A DNA stretch of 14,648 nt from the NCBI GenBank assembly GCA_934097015.1, contig CAKONF010000028.1, positions 1 through 14,648 on the forward strand. Reading direction: 5' to 3'. Origin of the DNA: an uncultured Bacilli bacterium. GTDB lineage: Bacteria; Bacillota_I; Bacilli_A; RF39; UBA660. This document shows, piece after piece, positions 12,236 to 14,648 of the stretch (position 1 is its first letter; the number at the start of each line of letters is the position of its first letter). The position numbers and the translations under genes were made by a program. Under the pieces are notes generated by a model that saw nothing but the letters and a program-made list of their open reading frames with translations, was not told the DNA's origin and ran no database searches.

Positions 12236-13715
12236 GAAAAGTAATTTGTTTTTCAAAATTATATCATATCTCTTGATATTGAGTGCTGTAGTTGCTACTA
12301 TATTTTTGATATATTTTGAAATATTACCTACCATGTATTTAGTGCTATTTATAATTTTCGGTGGATTATTAATATTTTTATTCTATAAATTATTAAATAA
12401 TAAAAGATTAAAAAAATGGATAAAAGTTGTGATTTCTATACCAACTGTATTATTGATTGTTGTATTTACTTTTGCATGTTTTTATGCTTATGGTACAATT
12501 GATTTCTTTAAAAATATATTTGATGTTGGAATTAGACATGACAGCTATTCTGTATATATTTTAAAAGATAGTGAATATGAAAAAATTAATGATTTAAGTG
12601 ATAAAATTATTGGTGTATCTAATGTAAGTGATGATAATACTAAAAAAGCAATTGAAAAAGTTGCTAATAAAATAGAATTTAATGAATCAGATTTTGATGA
12701 ATTATCTGATTCTGCAGATTGTGTTTTAAATGAAGAATGTGATGCTTTCATAGCACCAGATTCTAATGTAGATATATTAAAAGAAGATAACAGTGATTAC
12801 AATAATTTGAAAGCAATATATACTTTTAATATAACGAGTAAAGTAAAAATATTAAAAAGTGATGTTGATGTTTCGAAAGATAATTTTGTTTTTTACATTA
12901 GTGGTATTGATACTAATGGTAAAGTTGCTACAAAAGCAAGAAGTGATGTGAATCTGTTAGTTGCTGTTAATCCAAAGGATAAAAAGATTTTGATGGTAAA
13001 TACTCCTAGAGATTATTATGTTAAATTACATACAAAAAAAGCGATGGATAAATTGACTCACGCTGGTGTTTATGGAATAGAGGAATCTGTTGGAACTTTA
13101 GAAGATTTATATAATATAAAAATTAATTATTATGCAAGGGTTAATTTTACTACATTTATTAATATTGTAGAAAAATTAGATGGTATAACAGTTGATGTAC
13201 CAGTTAACTTTTGCGAACAAACTTCTTCTAGAACTAGTGATGCACAAATATGTTTGAAAAAAGGAAGACAAAAATTAAATGGTGAACAAGCTCTTGCACT
13301 TGCACGAACTAGACATACTTTATCAGGTGGTGATAGAGCTAGAGGTGGAAACCAAATGTTGGTTTTAGAATCTATCATTGATAAAGCAATAAGTCCTTCA
13401 ATAATAGTTAAATATAATAGCTTATTAAATAGTGTATCCGATTCTGTAATAACAAATGTAGACCAAAAAACTATTACTAAATTAATAAAAAAACAAATAA
13501 AAGATAATTCTAATTGGACTATAGAACAATATAGTGTTGATGGTAGCGATTCGAGTAATATCACTTATTCAACAGGTAGAAGTAAAGCTTATGTTATGGT
13601 TCCTAATGAAGAAACAGTGACAGAAGCCAAATATAAATTAGATGAAATACTAGAAACTAAAAAATATACTAGTACCACAACTACAACAACTAGTACTACA
13701 ACAAAAGCTAGGTAA
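12207..13715 (+). CDS. LytR-CpsA-Psr (LCP) family cell-wall polymer ligase, Cps2A-like layout
   Basis: Predicted 502-residue enzyme attaching polyprenyl-linked polymers (teichoic acid or capsule-type) to peptidoglycan. Three membrane helices (about 16-37, 41-60, 73-95) precede an accessory region (about 112-215) and the catalytic LCP domain (about 225-395), the arrangement known for pneumococcal Cps2A. Conserved LCP residues are visible: Asp235 in SGIDTNG, Asp247 in ARSDVN, Arg268 in TPRDYY, Thr284-His285-Ala, and ALARTRHTLSGGDRARGGNQ (Arg367, Arg369, Asp376, Arg377, Arg379, Gln383). The accessory region (VYILKDSEYEKINDLSDKIIGVSN... ECDAFIAPD) reminds me of a small solute-binding-like fold, but this is a guess. 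The last 15 residues are almost all Thr/Ser. The start at 12207, inside the upstream gene, has AGGGTG at good spacing. A terminator follows. Family secure; polymer unknown. Confidence 0.9.
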   Translation: MKKTKNKKNKKSNLFFKIISYLLILSAVVATIFLIYFEILPTMYLVLFIIFGGLLIFLFYKLLNNKRLKKWIKVVISIPTVLLIVVFTFACFYAYGTIDFFKNIFDVGIRHDSYSVYILKDSEYEKINDLSDKIIGVSNVSDDNTKKAIEKVANKIEFNESDFDELSDSADCVLNEECDAFIAPDSNVDILKEDNSDYNNLKAIYTFNITSKVKILKSDVDVSKDNFVFYISGIDTNGKVATKARSDVNLLVAVNPKDKKILMVNTPRDYYVKLHTKKAMDKLTHAGVYGIEESVGTLEDLYNIKINYYARVNFTTFINIVEKLDGITVDVPVNFCEQTSSRTSDAQICLKKGRQKLNGEQALALARTRHTLSGGDRARGGNQMLVLESIIDKAISPSIIVKYNSLLNSVSDSVITNVDQKTITKLIKKQIKDNSNWTIEQYSVDGSDSSNITYSTGRSKAYVMVPNEETVTEAKYKLDEILETKKYTSTTTTTTSTTTKAR

Positions 13716-13739
13716 GTGTAATTTATTTACACTTTTTTA
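13714..13739 (+). terminator. Terminator of the LCP operon
   Basis: AGTGTAA (13715-13721) pairs with TTACACT (13727-13733) around a five-base loop and runs into a T-tract to 13738. The first stem base is the last base of the stop codon. Confidence 0.8.
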
Positions 13740-13815
13740 TTTATAAAAATGTATTATATATTTTTATAGAAAGAAAGATATTTTAAGTAATATTGAAAAT
13801 TAAAGGAGATTATTT

Positions 13816-14055
13816 ATGGTATATGCAAACAGAGAAGCAACGAGACAAGCAATTAGATGTTTATTATTAAAAGAAAAAGATAACATTAAATGTATGGTGA
13901 ATGAAAATAACAATGGAATAAATACAACTTTAAATGCTCCAAGTCTTCCAGCACCTACTAATATTAAATTAAGTTATAAAAATTTTCCTAATTGTAATGG
14001 TGCTATATTAGTTTATGGACCAAAAAAAGTTTTAAAAAAAGATAATACATATTAA
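13816..14055 (+). CDS. Small protein of unknown function
   Basis: Predicted 79 residues. The ATG at 13816 has AAAGGAGA (13802-13809 region) at good spacing, which is the main support that it is a real gene. The N-terminal 27 residues are basic and helical-looking (REATRQAIRCLLLKEKDNIKCMV). The middle is Asn/Pro-rich (NAPSLPAPTN) and the end is basic (GPKKVLKKDNTY). Three Cys (residues 18, 26 and 59) are present, without a clear metal motif. There is no signal peptide or membrane helix. A weak promoter, TTTTTA to TATATT (13757-13762), lies upstream, with its -35 again over the preceding T-run. A stem-loop with a short T-run follows at 14090. I do not recognise a family. Confidence 0.55.
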   Translation: MVYANREATRQAIRCLLLKEKDNIKCMVNENNNGINTTLNAPSLPAPTNIKLSYKNFPNCNGAILVYGPKKVLKKDNTY

Positions 14056-14089
14056 TTAGGAACTATAATATTAAATATTATTTTTATAG

Positions 14090-14132
14090 ATTCTAAAGAT
14101 TATTGATATTAATGTAATGATCTAGAATTTTT
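14090..14132 (+). terminator. Terminator-like stem-loop after the 79-residue gene
   Basis: ATTCT (14090-14094) pairs with AGAAT (14124-14128). After a two-A bulge, AGATTATT (14097-14104) pairs with AATGATCT (14116-14123), with one T-G, around an 11-base loop. A short T-run (14128-14132) follows. It lies 35 bases after the stop codon. Confidence 0.5.
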
Positions 14133-14143
14133 GTTGTGAAGTT

Positions 14144-14168
14144 AAGTAAGTAGAAATGCTTACTTTTT
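14144..14168 (+). terminator. Strong terminator with GAAA tetraloop
   Basis: AAGTAAGTA (14144-14152) pairs with TGCTTACTT (14157-14165), with one T-G, around GAAA (14153-14156), followed by Ts to 14169. It is the second terminator behind the small gene, only 12 bases after the first. Confidence 0.8.
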
Positions 14169-14171
14169 TGA

Positions 14172-14180
14172 TGCTATAAT
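14172..14180 (+). promoter_or_regulatory. Extended -10 promoter inside the noncoding region
   Basis: TGCTATAAT is a perfect extended -10. No good -35 is present at 17 bases. Transcription would begin near 14187 and would meet a terminator at 14254-14281, giving a transcript of about 95 bases. Confidence 0.45.
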
Positions 14181-14253
14181 TTATAATATTAATTAACCCT
14201 TTAGGAGCAATTTAGGGTAGGAAGAATGGAATAATATAAATAAAAATTCATAA

Positions 14254-14281
14254 AAAGGTGAAAAATCACTTTTCATTTTTT
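14254..14281 (+). terminator. Terminator of a possible short transcript
   Basis: AAAGGTGA (14254-14261) pairs with TCACTTTT (14266-14273), one G-T included, around an AAAA loop, followed by CA and six Ts (14276-14281). Confidence 0.65.
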
Positions 14282-14282
14282 C

Positions 14283-14312
14283 TTGAAATAGCAAAAATAA
14301 GATATGTATAAA
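14283..14312 (+). promoter_or_regulatory. Promoter candidate upstream of the leader region
   Basis: TTGAAA (14283-14288) and TATAAA (14307-14312) have an 18-base spacer. The -35 begins right after the T-run of the previous terminator. Transcription from about 14319 would cross the alternative hairpins at 14460-14531. Confidence 0.4.
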
Positions 14313-14459
14313 TAACAAAAGACCTGAAAAAATAGTCATAAAAATTTAAAATATAAAAATACCTGTTTTTGCCTTAGAAATACTAAAAAATGAAAATTTA
14401 TTATACACCAAAAATTCTAGAAATGAAATATCAATATCTCTTTTCTACATGCAAATAAT

Positions 14460-14531
14460 TTACAGATCATATACAAATGGTCAACAAACAGAAAATGTGT
14501 ATCTGTAAGTTTTTATATACAGATATTTTTT
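14460..14531 (+). promoter_or_regulatory. Attenuator-like set of alternative hairpins
   Basis: Three segments share complementarity. TTACAGAT (14460-14467) is a perfect inverted repeat of ATCTGTAA (14501-14508). TATCTGTA (14500-14507) is a perfect inverted repeat of TACAGATA (14518-14525), which is followed by six Ts (14526-14531). The middle segment cannot pair with both at once. The second pairing is a terminator and the first would prevent it. The sequence pattern is directly seen; a regulatory switch is inference. Confidence 0.45.
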
Positions 14532-14595
14532 ATTTGTAAGTTTCTTTAAAAAAATTAAAAAGTAATTAAAGAAAAAAAAAGGAAATGCAAATTTT

Positions 14596-14624
14596 TTCAC
14601 AATAATATAAGTGTAGGGTATATT
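14596..14624 (+). promoter_or_regulatory. Promoter of the gene starting right of the window
   Basis: TTCACA (14596-14601) and TATATT (14619-14624) are separated by 17 bases. Transcription would begin near 14631, just before the ribosome site. Confidence 0.55.
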
Positions 14625-14639
14625 TATATACGCTTCTAG

Positions 14640-14646
14640 AAAGGAG
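14640..14646 (+). promoter_or_regulatory. Ribosome-binding site of the next gene
   Basis: AAAGGAG stands at the very end of the window, two bases before its edge. A start codon would be expected within about ten bases to the right, so a plus-strand gene is probably cut off by the window. Confidence 0.6.
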
Positions 14647-14648
14647 TA

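Larger units (their letters stand above)
14056..14648. other. 593-base noncoding region rich in promoters and hairpins
   Basis: No supported gene is seen here on either strand. In order it holds an AT-rich inverted repeat with Ts (14065-14085), a stem-loop terminator (14090-14132) and a strong terminator (14144-14168). An extended -10 promoter (14172) is followed by a third terminator (14254-14281). A second promoter (14283-14312) is followed by a possible 22-codon leader ORF (14390-14458) and three mutually overlapping inverted-repeat segments (14460-14525) with a T-run. A nine-base inverted repeat (14541-14574) comes next. A further promoter (14596-14624) and a ribosome site (14640-14646) belong to a gene starting just right of the window. 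Confidence 0.6.

Noticed and set aside
13670..13711. ACT/ACA-rich tandem stretch at the end of the LCP gene
   Set aside because: It simply encodes the Thr/Ser tail of the protein. It is too irregular to be a CRISPR or a phase-variable tract.
14181..14240. T-box or other known riboswitch in the leader region
   Set aside because: The conserved T-box sequence (AGGGTGGNACCGCG type) is absent and no other aptamer core that I know is visible.

Overview
The window looks like a chromosomal stretch of a very AT-rich, walled, low-GC Gram-positive bacterium (Bacillota, in the neighbourhood of Bacilli/Erysipelotrichia-like or RF39-like gut lineages). The clues are G+C of roughly a quarter by eye, strong AGGAGG-type ribosome sites, sigma-A-like promoters with 17-base spacers, a ParE close to Bacilli topoisomerase IV, and an LCP cell-wall ligase. 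TGA is used as a stop (the gene at 1809-2081 ends with it) and tryptophan is TGG, so this is not a mycoplasma code. The lineage placement is inference.

Layout. 1-157: terminator-like hairpin of an upstream gene and a promoter. 158-1228: DUF5684-type membrane protein with an Asn-rich linker and a C-terminal zinc ribbon. 1305-2081: two abutting small genes of unknown function. 2137-4041: parE. 4042-5278: a repeat-flanked cassette, in which two about 165-bp direct copies of a structured element enclose a gene for a PD-(D/E)XK (Rpn/PF12784-like) nuclease. 5294-5635: short SSB directly behind the second copy. 5630-6619, minus strand: unknown protein, convergent with and overlapping ssb. 6707-9388: degenerate NodB-like membrane protein, cdsA and rseP. 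9531-10907: secreted surface protein with an InlB-type repeat and a C-terminal anchor. 10989-13715: three-gene operon of an unknown cytosolic protein, a membrane-anchored Ig-like protein and an LCP ligase of CpsA/Cps2A architecture. 13816-14055: small unknown protein. 14056-14648: noncoding, dense in promoters, terminators and alternative hairpins, ending at a ribosome site for a gene just outside the window.

How the parts fit. Replication and topology functions (parE, ssb) flank the nuclease cassette. Lipid synthesis (cdsA), envelope proteolysis (rseP), a surface protein and the LCP operon make the right half an envelope block. Most intergenic gaps are short: a terminator and the next promoter are packed together and in places overlap.

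The most unusual signals are two. One is the paired 165-bp element around the nuclease: the differences between its copies fall in hairpin arms in a way that keeps base pairing. The other is the 14.1-14.65 kb leader-like region, where one segment can pair either with an upstream partner or with a downstream partner that is followed by a T-run. No tRNA, rRNA, CRISPR array or complete insertion sequence was seen.
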